A stretch of 64,000 nucleotides of DNA from DATMER01 sp031390755 (GCA_031390755.1 JANMTS010000185.1:25435-89434), one strand, 5' to 3'; shown: positions 1-9,419, counted from the stretch's first letter. Program-made: numbers and translations. Notes: a model not told the origin generated them from the letters alone.

Positions 1-1
1 C

Positions 2-775
2 GCGTCCGTGCTGAGGCACCTTTGGGACCGCAGGAAGCGCCGGCCGTCTCCAAGTCTGCTGCTGGCGGCGATGGGAGATCCGGTCTCCAGCGATTCGGAC
101 GACCGGCTGCCCAAGGGAGCGGTGCCTTTCGGCGACGGCGAGGGAAGGCTGCCCCGGCTCCCGGACGCCGGCCGCGAGGTCGCGGACATGCTGCGGCTCG
201 TCCTCGCCGCCGATCCGGAGGCGGAGGTGGTGTCCGCGACCGGCTTCGAAGCGAGCCGCGACACGGTCCTGAGGGGCTGGAACGACGCGCTGGGGAGCTC
301 GTCGGTCGCCCATCTGGCCGCGCACGGGCTGCTCGACGCGGAGCGCCCGGAGCGGTCGGCGCTCCTGCTCTCCCGGTTCGACCGCCAGGGGCGGCATCGG
401 GAGGGAAGGCTCACGGCCGAGGACATTCGCGGCCTCCGCCTGTCGAACGACCTCGTCGTGCTGAGCGCCTGCCAGACGGCTCTCGGGCGGGAGTTGCGGG
501 GCGAGGCGCCGATGGGGTTGACGCACGCCTTTCTCTCGGCGGGTGCGTCCGGTGTGATCGTGAGCCTCTGGAGCGTGGACGACCGGGCGACGGCCGTCCT
601 CATGGAGCGTTTCTACACCGGACTCTTCGTCGACGGCCTGCCGCCGGCGGAGGCGCTGCGGCAGGCCCAACTCGCCCTCTGGCGCGACCCGCGCTGGAGC
701 GCACCCTTCTACTGGGCCGGCTTCGTGATGGAGGGCGACGGCCTCAACAAGATACGCTCCGGCGGGTCTCCCTGA
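2..775 (+). CDS. CHAT-domain protein, C-terminal part (5' end outside window)
   Basis: The open frame enters from the left edge and ends in TGA at 773-775, so only the C-terminal portion is seen. It carries a CHAT (caspase HetF-associated) peptidase-like domain: the catalytic His sits in the LAAHG motif and the catalytic Cys in LSACQTALG, followed by the typical ASGVIVSLWSVDD and FYWAGFV blocks. CHAT domains usually close long TPR proteins, so TPR repeats are expected upstream of the window (inference). Both catalytic residues are present, so a working protease is plausible. The first ATG at 8 is probably not the true start. Confidence 0.85.
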   Translation, partial: ASVLRHLWDRRKRRPSPSLLLAAMGDPVSSDSDDRLPKGAVPFGDGEGRLPRLPDAGREVADMLRLVLAADPEAEVVSATGFEASRDTVLRGWNDALGSSSVAHLAAHGLLDAERPERSALLLSRFDRQGRHREGRLTAEDIRGLRLSNDLVVLSACQTALGRELRGEAPMGLTHAFLSAGASGVIVSLWSVDDRATAVLMERFYTGLFVDGLPPAEALRQAQLALWRDPRWSAPFYWAGFVMEGDGLNKIRSGGSP

Positions 776-1088
776 GCCTGAGGCCGGCGGAGGAGGCCGC
801 CCGATTCTCGGCCGGCTCGGCCGGCTCGGCCAGCGTCCCGGCTCCGCGGTTCGTTCCTTCGAGCAGGACGCCACGAGCAGGAACAAGCCCAGGGAGTTGC
901 CGAAGCCCCCCCAGCACCCGCCGGGTTCGCCGCGCAAGGGACGGTGGCGCGCCGATGCGGACGATGCGGGCGATGCGGGCGATGCGGGCGATGTTGAGGT
1001 CAAGCCGGTCAACCCTCCCGCGGTGGGCGGCGGACCGCTCGGCGTCAGCTCTATACCTGCGGGGTGAGTTCAGTCGTAGTATCGACGC
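776..1088. other. Intergenic, low-complexity, no gene recognised
   Basis: A 313-bp gap between the CHAT gene and the permease. It contains short GC-rich direct repeats (ggccggctc near 811-830; a 9-bp unit gatgcgggc about four times at 954-990) and a run of eight C near 907. No ORF here looks like a real gene. A minus-strand frame near 850-930 reads like the hydrophobic end of a membrane or secreted protein and could be a relic, but this is weak. Confidence 0.5.
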
Positions 1089-3539
1089 ATGCGAACCTAC
1101 CTTCAAGATGTCCGGTATTCCTGCCGGCTTCTGCTCCAGCGTCCCGGGTTTACGGCGGTCCTCGTCCTGACCCTGGGAATCGGGATCGGGGCGACCACGG
1201 CGATCTTCGGAGTCGTTCATGCCGCTCTTCTGCGGCCGCTTCCCTATTCGGATCCCGACCGGCTGATGGTGTCGCAGTCGTGGCGAGGCCCCAATCAACT
1301 CGGCGTCTCCTGGCTCGACTACGCCGATTGGAAGGAAAGAACGAAATCCTTCGAAGAGCTGGTCTGCTACTTCGAGTCCGAGGTTCACGTCGCCTTCAAG
1401 GACGGCGGCGGTGAGAAGCTGGGCGCGAGCACGGCCACCCGAAACCTTTTCGGTGCGTTGCGCGTCGAGCCTTTGCTCGGACGGGTTTTTCTTCCCCAGG
1501 AAGCGATGCCCGGAGCCGCGCCGGTGGCGATCCTGAGCCACGATCTCTGGTCGAAACACTTCGGCTCCGATCCGAAGATCCTCGGCCGGCAGGTTCTGGT
1601 CGAAGGGGGGAGCCACGTCGTCGTGGGAGTGATGCCTCCCGGGTTCAAATTTCCGAGCAAGTCGGACCTCTGGACGCCGCTGGAGCCCCTCGAAGGAGGC
1701 AACCCGCGCAGCCTGCGGGGGCTCAACGTGTTCGGCCGCCTGAAGCCGGATGGTTCCCTCAAGCAGGCGCGCGAGCAGGCGAAGGCCGACATGGACCGGC
1801 TCGCGGGCCAGCTGGCCGCCGAATACCCGGAGAGCAACGAGGGCGTGAGGATGTCGCTCATCCCCCTCTCCGAATTCTGGGTCAAGGATCTGCGCCCTTC
1901 CGTGCTGCTTCTCCTGGGCGCCTGCTGCTTCCTCCTGCTGATCGCCTGCTCCAACGTGGCCAACCTCCTCCTGGCGCGGGCGACCTCGCGGCAGCGGGAG
2001 ATGTCCGTGCGCACCGCGCTCGGAGCCAGCCGCTCGCGGATCGTGCGCCAGCTGCTCACCGAGAGCGTCGTCCTCTCCCTCTTCGGCGGTCTGGCCGGCC
2101 TGCTGATCGCGTCCTGGGGGACGCAGGTTCTGGCGCGGGTGATCGCCGACTCCCGGTCGCTGCAGGTGCCGTACTGGGTCGACCTCGGCCTCGACGGCAC
2201 CGTCCTGGCCTTCGCCGTCGGAGTCTCGGTGCTCGTGGGCCTGCTGTTCGGCCTGGCTCCGGCGCTGCCCGCGGTCCGGGTCAACCTGCTGGAGAACCTC
2301 AAGGAAGGGACCCGCGGATCGACGGGTGGGAAGAGCGGCCGTCTGCGGCACCTGTTCGCGGTGGCCGAGGTCGCCCTCGCCCTGACCCTTCTCGTCGGCG
2401 CGGGCCTGCTCGGCAAGAGCCTCGTGCAGCTCTGGCAGGTCGATCCGGGTTTCAGCCCCGACCGGCTGCTGACCCTGAAGGTCCGGCTGCCCTTCTACGA
2501 TGCGACGGACCGCCCCGGCCGGGCCGCCCTCTTCCAGGAGGTCCATCGCCGGCTGGAGGCGCTGCCGGGCGTGGTCGCCGCGGGCGCCAACTCCAGTCTC
2601 CCGCTGACCGGGGAAGAGGTCTGGACCCGCCTCGATTTCGCGGCCGAGGGCCAGTCGCAGGAGCAGATTGACCTCAACCCGCAGACCAACCTGCAGCGGA
2701 TCAGCCCCTCCTACTTCCAGGCCATGAAGATCCCCCTGCTCCAGGGCCGGTTCTTCGACAACCGGACCACCGTGCCCGGCGCGCCGAAGGAGGTCATCGT
2801 CAACAAGGGGCTCGCCGAGCTCCTCTGGCCCGGACAGAACCCGCTGGGCAGGCGACTCAACCTCGGCAAGCGCACCCTGGCGGCCGAGGAGAAGGCCTGG
2901 TCGACGGTGGTCGGCGTGGTGGGCGACGTCAAGCACCGGGCCGTCAGCAGCGACACGGACCTGGACGTCTACGTCTCCTTCTTCCAGTCCCCGTCCTTCG
3001 ACGCGCTCACGCTCGTGATGCGGACCCGCGGCGAGCCGACCGGAATCGCCGCGGCCGCCAGGTCGGCGGTGAGCTCGGTCTCGCCGGAGCTGCTCGTGGA
3101 GGATGTCCAGACCATGGAGCAGATCGTCGACAAGTCCCTCTGGCACGCCCGGCTCTGGGGCCTCCTCTTCGGAACCTTCTCCGTCGTGGCCCTGCTGCTG
3201 GCCGCGGTCGGCATCTACGGCGTGATGTCCTACAACGTGAGCCAGCGCACGCGGGAGATCGGCCTGCGCGCAGCCCTGGGGGCCGACCCCAGGGCCGTGG
3301 CCCGGCTCATCCTCGGGCAGGGCCTGAAGATGGCGGGCGTCGGCATCGCCCTCGGCCTGCTCGGAGCGCTCACCCTGAGCCGCTTCCTGTCCAGCCTGCT
3401 CTATCAGGTGAATGCTCTTGATCCGGCTACCTATCTGGTGAATGCGCTCGCACTGGGTCTCATCGCGGCGGTCGCTACCTGGATTCCGATGAACCGGGCC
3501 TTGCGGATCGATCCGGTCATCGCCCTGAAAAACGAGTAG
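1089..3539 (+). CDS. MacB/FtsX-like ABC transporter permease, acidobacterial duplicated type
   Basis: An 816-residue protein with the duplicated MacB-periplasmic-core plus FtsX layout of the orphan permeases abundant in Acidobacteriota. It begins with the family signature (short amphipathic stretch, RPGF, then TM helix with LTLGIGIGATTAIF), has the periplasmic core (YPLxxPDRL-like and GVMPPGFKFP motifs), the FtsX helices around residues 270-390 with the ATSRQREMSVRTALGAS loop, a second core, and C-terminal FtsX helices with QRTREIGLRAALGA. There is no ATPase gene beside it. It probably moves or releases an unknown lipid, peptide or drug across the inner membrane. ATG 1089 gives the full family N-terminus. 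Confidence 0.9.
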   Translation: MRTYLQDVRYSCRLLLQRPGFTAVLVLTLGIGIGATTAIFGVVHAALLRPLPYSDPDRLMVSQSWRGPNQLGVSWLDYADWKERTKSFEELVCYFESEVHVAFKDGGGEKLGASTATRNLFGALRVEPLLGRVFLPQEAMPGAAPVAILSHDLWSKHFGSDPKILGRQVLVEGGSHVVVGVMPPGFKFPSKSDLWTPLEPLEGGNPRSLRGLNVFGRLKPDGSLKQAREQAKADMDRLAGQLAAEYPESNEGVRMSLIPLSEFWVKDLRPSVLLLLGACCFLLLIACSNVANLLLARATSRQREMSVRTALGASRSRIVRQLLTESVVLSLFGGLAGLLIASWGTQVLARVIADSRSLQVPYWVDLGLDGTVLAFAVGVSVLVGLLFGLAPALPAVRVNLLENLKEGTRGSTGGKSGRLRHLFAVAEVALALTLLVGAGLLGKSLVQLWQVDPGFSPDRLLTLKVRLPFYDATDRPGRAALFQEVHRRLEALPGVVAAGANSSLPLTGEEVWTRLDFAAEGQSQEQIDLNPQTNLQRISPSYFQAMKIPLLQGRFFDNRTTVPGAPKEVIVNKGLAELLWPGQNPLGRRLNLGKRTLAAEEKAWSTVVGVVGDVKHRAVSSDTDLDVYVSFFQSPSFDALTLVMRTRGEPTGIAAAARSAVSSVSPELLVEDVQTMEQIVDKSLWHARLWGLLFGTFSVVALLLAAVGIYGVMSYNVSQRTREIGLRAALGADPRAVARLILGQGLKMAGVGIALGLLGALTLSRFLSSLLYQVNALDPATYLVNALALGLIAAVATWIPMNRALRIDPVIALKNE

Positions 3540-3574
3540 CCCGACCACCGACCGTTGATTTCAGCGGCGCGCGC

Positions 3575-3771
3575 ACGCCGCGTTCTTTCCCTCGATCCGG
3601 CGAGATGCCGACTCGGGGGAAAGCTCCCTTCCCTCCATCCGGCAAGACGCCGACTCCGGGGAAAGCTCCTTTCCCTCCAGCCGGCAAGACGCCGGCTCCG
3701 GGGAAAGCCGCGTTCCCTGCGTCCGGCAAGGCGCCGACTCCGGGGAAAGCCACGTTCCCTGCGTCCGGCGT
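3575..3771 (+). repeat. 42-bp tandem repeat array (two 21-bp half units)
   Basis: Between the permease stop (3539) and the convergent SulP gene lies an array of about 4.7 imperfect units. Each 42-bp unit joins a half of type ggcaagacgccgactccgg and a half of type ggaaagctcctttccctcc, both partly palindromic (GGAAAGctCCTTTCC; CCGGCaagacGCCGG). The last units drift to gttccctgcgtccgg. The array ends at gcgtccggcgtgga. The same sequence, including this end, recurs inverted at 50.76 kb. It could act as a protein-binding array, a transcript stem-loop series or a mobile repeat; nothing proves which. Confidence 0.85.
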
Positions 3772-3843
3772 GGAGCTGGATCTAGACGGGCCGGTCGAGA
3801 AGGACCGTGCGCGTATGCGGAGCCATCATTCCCTTCGCCGTAA

Positions 3844-5625
3844 TCATTGCGGCTGAATCCTATCCGATCCCGCGCTCGCCCCCAGCCGCGAGCGGCTCGC
3901 CGACTCGGCCAGCGCCCGGTCCATGGACTGGTAGACGGCAATCTGGTCCCGGCGCTTGTGGACTCCCGAGCGGGCCAGAACCTTCAGGGGCTGGCGCTGC
4001 ACGCCCGAGAGCACCACGTAGATTCCCATCTTCTGGAGCCGCTCGACCGCCGCCTCCAGGCTGACGAGGCCGGTGGCATCCATCACCGGCACGGCGGAGA
4101 GATCCAGCAGGACGACGCTGATTCCGGAGGGGACGCGCTGGAGCGCGCTCATCGCCTTCTGCGCGGCTCCGAAGAAGAGCGGGCCCGCGACCTCGTAGAC
4201 CAGCACGTCCTTGGGCAGGCCCTTCGCCAGGGGGTGCTGATCCACCAGCCGGACCTCCGAGACCTCCGCCATCCTCTTCATGAAGAGGAGCGCCGCCAGA
4301 ACCACTCCGACGGTCACCGACACCACCATGTCGAAGACGACCGTCAGTCCGAAGCACAGCAGCAGGACGACGACGTCGCTTCTCGGCGCCACCCGCAGGG
4401 CGTGGGCGAAGTGCTTGATCTCGCTCATGTTCCACGCGACCAGCAGGAGCAACGCGGCGAGCGAGGCCATCGGCAGGTAGCCCAGGACCGGCGCCAGGAG
4501 GAGCACCGACAGCAGCACGAACGCGGAATGGAAGAGCGCGGCGAAGGGCGAGCGGGCTCCCGCCCGGATGTTCGTGGCCGTGCGCGCCAGGGCTCCGGTG
4601 GCCGCGATCCCGCCGAAGAACGGCGCGATCAGGTTGCCCGTGCCCTGGGCCATCAGCTCGGCGTCCGGATCGTGGCTGCCGCCGGTCATGCCGTCCGCCA
4701 CCACCGCGGACAGGAGCGACTCGATCGCTCCCAGCATGGCGATGGCGAACGCTGACGGCAGCAGCGCCCGCAGCAGCGGGAACGACAGGCCGAGCGGCTG
4801 GCCGTCCGCTCCGGGGAGGTTCCACGGCAGGACCGGCAGGGGCGGAAGCTGGGGGATGCCTGCCAGGATCTGCCCGCCGATCTCGTAGCTGAAGCGGCTG
4901 CGGATGGTGGCCACCTCGAAGCCGGGAATCAGATGGGTGGCGAGGGCGGCGGCGGCTCCGGCCACGCTCAGGGCCACGAGCGGCGCCGGAATCGACTTGA
5001 CCAGCCGCGGCCAGAGGAGGAGGACGGCCAGGGTGAACGCCCCCACGGCTAGGTCGGCCCAGCGGAACGTCGGCACGGCCCGGGCCAGGACGGCCACCCG
5101 CTCCAGGTAGGTCTCCGGCATCGCCGAGACCTGAAGACCGAGAAAATCCTTGAGCTGGAGGGTGGCGATCACCACCGCAATGCCCGCCGTGAATCCGGTC
5201 GTCACCGGATAGGGCACGAACTGGATGAGACCGCCGAGGCGGAGCACGCCCATGAGGATCAGCATGCACCCGGCCATGAGCGTGGCCAGGACGAGGCCGC
5301 CCACGCCGAACTTGGCCGAGATGGGCGCGAGGATCACCACGAAAGCCGCGGTCGGCCCCGACACCTGGACGTTCGATCCTCCCAGGGCGGCGGTCACGGC
5401 GCCGGCGACGATGGCGGTGTAGAGGCCGTACTGCGGCGCCACGCCCGAGGCCACGGCGAGCGCCATGGAGAGCGGCAGGGCCACGATGCCCACCACGATG
5501 CCGGCAAGGAGGTCGGCTCTCAGGCTCTCCCGGCCGTAGCCCCGGCGCAGCGTGGTGCGCAGGGCGACGGCGGGACGCAGCGGCAGGCGGGACGGGCCGA
5601 GAAGATCCTCGTAGCGCCTGGGCAT
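3844..5625 (-). CDS. SulP family anion transporter with C-terminal STAS domain
   Basis: A 593-residue SLC26/SulP permease. The membrane part (about residues 30-400) shows the family start (DLLAGIVVGIVALPLSMALA, GVAPQYGLYTAIVAG) and the conserved NVQVSGPTAAFVVI region. The C-terminal STAS domain (about 440-560) contains the VLLDLSAVPVMDATG core. Expected substrates are sulfate, bicarbonate or similar anions; the sequence does not decide which. The ATG at 5625 lies 13 bp after the stop of the RlmD-like gene, so the two are likely co-transcribed. Confidence 0.92.
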   Translation of the reverse strand: MPRRYEDLLGPSRLPLRPAVALRTTLRRGYGRESLRADLLAGIVVGIVALPLSMALAVASGVAPQYGLYTAIVAGAVTAALGGSNVQVSGPTAAFVVILAPISAKFGVGGLVLATLMAGCMLILMGVLRLGGLIQFVPYPVTTGFTAGIAVVIATLQLKDFLGLQVSAMPETYLERVAVLARAVPTFRWADLAVGAFTLAVLLLWPRLVKSIPAPLVALSVAGAAAALATHLIPGFEVATIRSRFSYEIGGQILAGIPQLPPLPVLPWNLPGADGQPLGLSFPLLRALLPSAFAIAMLGAIESLLSAVVADGMTGGSHDPDAELMAQGTGNLIAPFFGGIAATGALARTATNIRAGARSPFAALFHSAFVLLSVLLLAPVLGYLPMASLAALLLLVAWNMSEIKHFAHALRVAPRSDVVVLLLCFGLTVVFDMVVSVTVGVVLAALLFMKRMAEVSEVRLVDQHPLAKGLPKDVLVYEVAGPLFFGAAQKAMSALQRVPSGISVVLLDLSAVPVMDATGLVSLEAAVERLQKMGIYVVLSGVQRQPLKVLARSGVHKRRDQIAVYQSMDRALAESASRSRLGASAGSDRIQPQ

Positions 5626-5638
5626 GGGAGGCTCCGGG

Positions 5639-7087
5639 TTACGGTTCGAGCGCCATCTGGACGATGGCTTCCATGTGGCCGGTCTGCGGGAAGAGGTCGA
5701 CCAGGGTCACGTTTTCGATGCGGTAGGCCCGGCCGAGAAGCCGCAGATCGCGCGCAAGGGTCGCCGGGTGGCAGGAGACATAGGTCAGCCGCTTCGGCCG
5801 TCGTTCCATGAGCGCGCGCGGCACGGCCGGCGACAGGCCGCTGCGCGGCGGGTCCACCACGACGCGGTCGACGCCCTCGGGCAGCTCGTGGATCCAGGCC
5901 TCGACGACGCGGGCCACGATCTCGACGTTCGGCAGCTTGTTGCGCCGCGCGTTCATGCGGGCGTAGCGGGCGGAGACCGTGTCCCCTTCGACCGTCACCA
6001 CCTTGCGGTAGCGCTGCGCCAGGGGGAGCGTGAACAGACCCACGCCGCCGTAGAGATCGTAGGCCAGGTCGCCCTGCCACTCCCCCACCACCCTCTCGAC
6101 GAGCCTGGAGAGCAGGCCCCGGTGCCCCTGGAAGAAGGAGCGGGCGTCGTAGAAGTAGGACAGCTCGCCCACCTGGAGGGAGACCTCGCCGTGCGGCAGG
6201 CCCTCAATGGTGGGCGAGACGGTGACGCCGTCGTCGCCGACCGCCAGGTCGATCCGGTTCGGGCTGCCGGGACCGAGGCGGGGCGCCAGGGACTGCAGCA
6301 GCTCGTTGAGCTCGGGGACCAGGAGGGCGCAGTGCGAGACGGACACGAGATCCTTCGTGCCGCGGGCGTAGTAGCCCACGCGCACGCCGCCGGCCACCCG
6401 ATCGATCTCGGTGTGGACCTGCGTGCGGAGCCGGTAACCCCAGGGCTCGCCGGTCAGGATCTCCGTGTCTCCGGCAAGGCTGACGCCGCCGATCCTCTGG
6501 AGCGTCTCGCTCACGGCGCCGGCCTTGAGCAGCGGCTGGACGTCGTCGTGGATGTGCTGGAGATCGCAGATGCCGGTCGCGGACAGCTCGGGGTAGGGAT
6601 CGGGACGCCGCGAAGGACCGGGCTCCAGGATCTCCAGGATCTCGGCGCGGCCGTAGTCCGGCCGGCGGTCGTTGACCAGAACGCGGAGCAGATCTCCCGG
6701 CGCGGAGCGGGGGACGAAGATGGGGATGCCTTCCCAGCGGGCGAGGCCGTCGCCGCCGGCCACGAGCTTGTCGATGCGGACTTCCAGCTCCTCGACGCCC
6801 ATGAGACGCATGCCGGGCGAGGCCGGAGACGCCGACGGAGCGGACGCAGTTGACGACGCGGGCGCGGCGGGAGCTTCGGCTGCCGGGGCCTCCTCCTCGG
6901 GTCCCCGGCGGAACGCGGGACGCCGGGGGCTCACCGGGCGCTCCCGGTCCTGGAACTTCCGCCGGTGGACCGGGGCGCCGTCGCCCTTGTCGTGAGGACG
7001 GCCCTGCCATGGCCGGCCGTCGCGCCCGGGCCTCCGCGGTCCTTGACCGCGGCCACCGCCGCCGCCCTGTGGGGGTCTCGCTCTCAT
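5639..7087 (-). CDS. TRAM-domain 23S rRNA (uracil-C5)-methyltransferase, RlmD/TrmA family
   Basis: A 482-residue protein. Residues 1-90 are a low-complexity Gly/Arg/Pro/Ala extension; a TRAM domain follows (about 95-155, MGVEELEVRIDKLVAGGDGLAR), then the RNA methyltransferase fold: YDLYGGVGLFTLPLA for SAM binding, VVVDPPRSGLSP, and YVSCHPATLARDL with the catalytic Cys. The CGGC-type motif that holds the 4Fe-4S cluster in RlmD is reduced to a single Cys (GICDLQHI), so the cluster is probably absent. The target uridine cannot be told from sequence. The N-terminal extension may be partly untranslated; MRLMGVEE is an alternative start. Confidence 0.88.
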   Translation of the reverse strand: MRARPPQGGGGGRGQGPRRPGRDGRPWQGRPHDKGDGAPVHRRKFQDRERPVSPRRPAFRRGPEEEAPAAEAPAAPASSTASAPSASPASPGMRLMGVEELEVRIDKLVAGGDGLARWEGIPIFVPRSAPGDLLRVLVNDRRPDYGRAEILEILEPGPSRRPDPYPELSATGICDLQHIHDDVQPLLKAGAVSETLQRIGGVSLAGDTEILTGEPWGYRLRTQVHTEIDRVAGGVRVGYYARGTKDLVSVSHCALLVPELNELLQSLAPRLGPGSPNRIDLAVGDDGVTVSPTIEGLPHGEVSLQVGELSYFYDARSFFQGHRGLLSRLVERVVGEWQGDLAYDLYGGVGLFTLPLAQRYRKVVTVEGDTVSARYARMNARRNKLPNVEIVARVVEAWIHELPEGVDRVVVDPPRSGLSPAVPRALMERRPKRLTYVSCHPATLARDLRLLGRAYRIENVTLVDLFPQTGHMEAIVQMALEP

Positions 7088-7150
7088 GTCGATCTCAGTC
7101 TCCCTCTTCCTCTTGCCTCGTCTTCTCGCCTCGTCTGGCCGCCGGCCGCC

Positions 7151-7993
7151 TCAGTCCTCGGCTTCCACCAGCAGATGAACCCGCGGCGCCAGCTCGGGCA
7201 TCCGGCGCTCGACCTCGGCGCGGAGCTGGGCCACGCTGTGGCGGCGCGACAGGTGGTGCAGGACCAGCGCCTGGTTGCGGAACCGGTCCGCCTGCGCGGC
7301 GATGTCCCCGATGTGGAGGTGCTTGAAGCGCTCCCCCTTGTCGCGGTGCTCCTCGCCCAGGAAGGTGCATTCGAGCATCAGAACCTTGCTGTCAAAGATC
7401 CGGGGCTCCAGGTCGAACACGGCCGGGCTGGTGTCGCCGCAGTAGGTGAGCGCGACCTCCTCGACCTGCTCCGAGGGATCGACACCCTGCCTGCGCAAGG
7501 CGATCAGCTCCTCCGGGGGGAGACCGGCGTACTCCGGAGCCAGCCGGCGCCGGCCGCGGAACAGGTGGTATCCCAACGAAGGGACCACATGGTCGACCGT
7601 GAACGCCTGCATGGCCAGATCCTTCCCCACCGACACCCGGTCTCCCGCCTTCATAGGAATGATGTCATACCGATAGTGGGTGCGCTCCAGGCGCTCGGCC
7701 GCGGTCACCAGCAGCCGTAGATCCTCGGCCGTCTCCTCGGGACAGAACACCCGCGTGTGCTCGGCGTGGTGGAGCGAGCGCTGGGACAGCACATAGGGAA
7801 GGCCGAGCGCGTGATCGAGATGGCCGTGGCTCAGGAAAACGTCGTTCGCACCGGCGAGCTGCATCGCTCCCCGGCCGGTGTCCAGGGCGAGGCCCGGAGG
7901 ATGGACGCGGAACCAGCTCTCGTCGCCGGCGCGGGAGCCGCCTTCGATCGTCAGGTCGCCGATGCGCAGCTCGATGGGTCGTACGTGAGGCAT
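7151..7993 (-). CDS. Metallo-beta-lactamase-fold hydrolase, RNase Z-like
   Basis: A 280-residue MBL-fold protein. The first metal motif SHGHLDHALG (HxHxDH) is intact, with later ligands in the FTVDHVVPSLGYHLF and YCGDTSPAVF blocks and a C-terminal LVLHHLSRRHS His cluster. The GDTSP and HLSRRHS style motifs resemble RNase Z and RNase Z-like phosphodiesterases, but the protein is short and lacks an obvious exosite, so tRNA 3'-processing is only one possibility. It is followed on the same strand by the RlmD-like gene, fitting an RNA-metabolism group. Confidence 0.82.
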   Translation of the reverse strand: MPHVRPIELRIGDLTIEGGSRAGDESWFRVHPPGLALDTGRGAMQLAGANDVFLSHGHLDHALGLPYVLSQRSLHHAEHTRVFCPEETAEDLRLLVTAAERLERTHYRYDIIPMKAGDRVSVGKDLAMQAFTVDHVVPSLGYHLFRGRRRLAPEYAGLPPEELIALRRQGVDPSEQVEEVALTYCGDTSPAVFDLEPRIFDSKVLMLECTFLGEEHRDKGERFKHLHIGDIAAQADRFRNQALVLHHLSRRHSVAQLRAEVERRMPELAPRVHLLVEAED

Positions 7994-8065
7994 GTCGAAG
8001 AGAGGCGCGCCCCGCCAGGAATGGGGTTGACCCCCAATCGCCGCCGGGGCGCTGCAACTGCGGGC

Positions 8066-9133
8066 TCAGATCTCCCGGTACAGCCAGCGGCGGAGCGGGG
8101 CGAGGCGATTCTGCACGCTCTCCCAGTCGGAATCGATCAGCCACAGGGTGGCGGCGACCGACGACAGCAGGGAGTTGCCGTCCTGGGGGGTGAAACAGAA
8201 GCCGTACACCTCGCGGTTGTTGCGGACGGTGACCGTCGGCAGCACGATCACGGTCTGCGACAGGATGCGTCCGTAGTACCCGTGATCGCGGCCGAAGCTG
8301 AAGATCAGGTTGGCGTAGCGCTTGTCCGTGACCGCCACCCGGGGGTTCTCCTTCAGGCGGTTCTTGATCTCGTCGAGCGCCATGTCCCGGGTCAGCTCCA
8401 GGTTGAACCAGATGGAGTGCATGTACTGGGTGTTGAGCTTGACCGCGCTGGAGAACAGGTTGAGCCGCTTGTCCAGGGTCTCGAACACGTGGTGGGCGTC
8501 GCGGGCGTGGTGGGTGCCGAACTCGGGGTCGTCGTGCTTGCCGACGTTCGGGGCCGGCACGAAGCCGTCCGCCGCCGAGATGTCGTTCGCCCGCCGCATG
8601 CAGACGAAGGTGCCCTTGCGCAGGCAGTACTCCTGGTCCGGCCCCTCGTCGCAGACGGTCTTGATGAGCGTCGCGATGTTGTGCGTGTTGCAGGAGACGA
8701 TCTGGAGGTAGCGGTCCTCGCCGGCGATCAGGGTCTCGTCGTTGACGCCGCGGGCGTAGGGCTTGCCGAAGCCGAACTCGCTGCCCTGCGCGAGGAATCC
8801 CTTGGGGCCGGTGATGCCCTCGTAGATCCGCTCCTTGTTCTCGTTGCCGGCCGGGGTGCAGTCGAGCACCACGGTGGCGCGCTCCAGCGCCTCGCGGGCG
8901 TCGTAGGTCGGCTCGTGGCCGAGCCGCTCGAACTCGCCGCGGACGTCCTCGTCGACCGCCAGCTTCGCGCCGCGCTCCATCAGATGCCGCAGGCGGGACC
9001 GGTCGGAGGCCAGCGGCGTCCGCTTGTGGAACGTGACCTCATCGATTCCCATCTTCTCGCGGAAATCGGTGAACAGGCCGATCAAAGGCTCTCCGATCGT
9101 GCCCGTTCCCACGATATGGACGATCCTCTTCAT
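8066..9133 (-). CDS. Archaeal-type (type II) glyceraldehyde-3-phosphate dehydrogenase-like protein
   Basis: A 355-residue NAD(P)-dependent dehydrogenase. It starts with a Rossmann motif (IVHIVGTGTIGEPLIGLF), has VVLDCTPAGNENKE, and the putative catalytic Cys in IVSCNTHNIATLIK; SAVKLNTQYMHSIWFNLEL follows. This order (DCTP, SCNT, then the MHxxxxN block) matches type II GAPDH of archaea rather than bacterial GapA. In the family it oxidises glyceraldehyde-3-phosphate to 1,3-bisphosphoglycerate. The His two residues after the Cys-Asn replaces the usual Thr-Gly, so a different aldehyde substrate is possible. The ATG at 9133 is chosen because the Rossmann strand begins at residue 4. Confidence 0.75.
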   Translation of the reverse strand: MKRIVHIVGTGTIGEPLIGLFTDFREKMGIDEVTFHKRTPLASDRSRLRHLMERGAKLAVDEDVRGEFERLGHEPTYDAREALERATVVLDCTPAGNENKERIYEGITGPKGFLAQGSEFGFGKPYARGVNDETLIAGEDRYLQIVSCNTHNIATLIKTVCDEGPDQEYCLRKGTFVCMRRANDISAADGFVPAPNVGKHDDPEFGTHHARDAHHVFETLDKRLNLFSSAVKLNTQYMHSIWFNLELTRDMALDEIKNRLKENPRVAVTDKRYANLIFSFGRDHGYYGRILSQTVIVLPTVTVRNNREVYGFCFTPQDGNSLLSSVAATLWLIDSDWESVQNRLAPLRRWLYREI

Positions 9134-9419
9134 GGGTGCCCTCACTGAAAAGTGTTGGGTCGGTGTCCGCCTGGGTGAAGCAGAGCGGTCGGGAGGCTGG
9201 AGATTAACACAGGCCGCGCCGGGAGAAATTCGTCCCAGGGCCGACCGGTCTTTTCCACAACATCCCAGAGATGCTGGAAATTCTACACGCCGCGTCTCCG
9301 GCACACTCCGATCCTCGGGCGAACGGGGAAACAGGCCGTGGTAAAGCTTTCCTCGGCCCGGGTTTTGCACTCGTTTTCCACCGGATTTCCGCCTACACCT
9401 GGGTGCATTCGGGGGCTTG

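Noticed and set aside
744..3548. A 934-codon minus-strand frame antisense to the first permease
   Set aside because: Very high GC leaves long open antisense frames; its product is Arg/Gly/Asp-rich low-complexity sequence and matches no family, while the plus strand encodes a clear permease.
3605..3856. Small repetitive ORF in the 42-bp array
   Set aside because: 42 bp is a multiple of three, so a repeat peptide appears in every frame on both strands; no ribosome site and no family.
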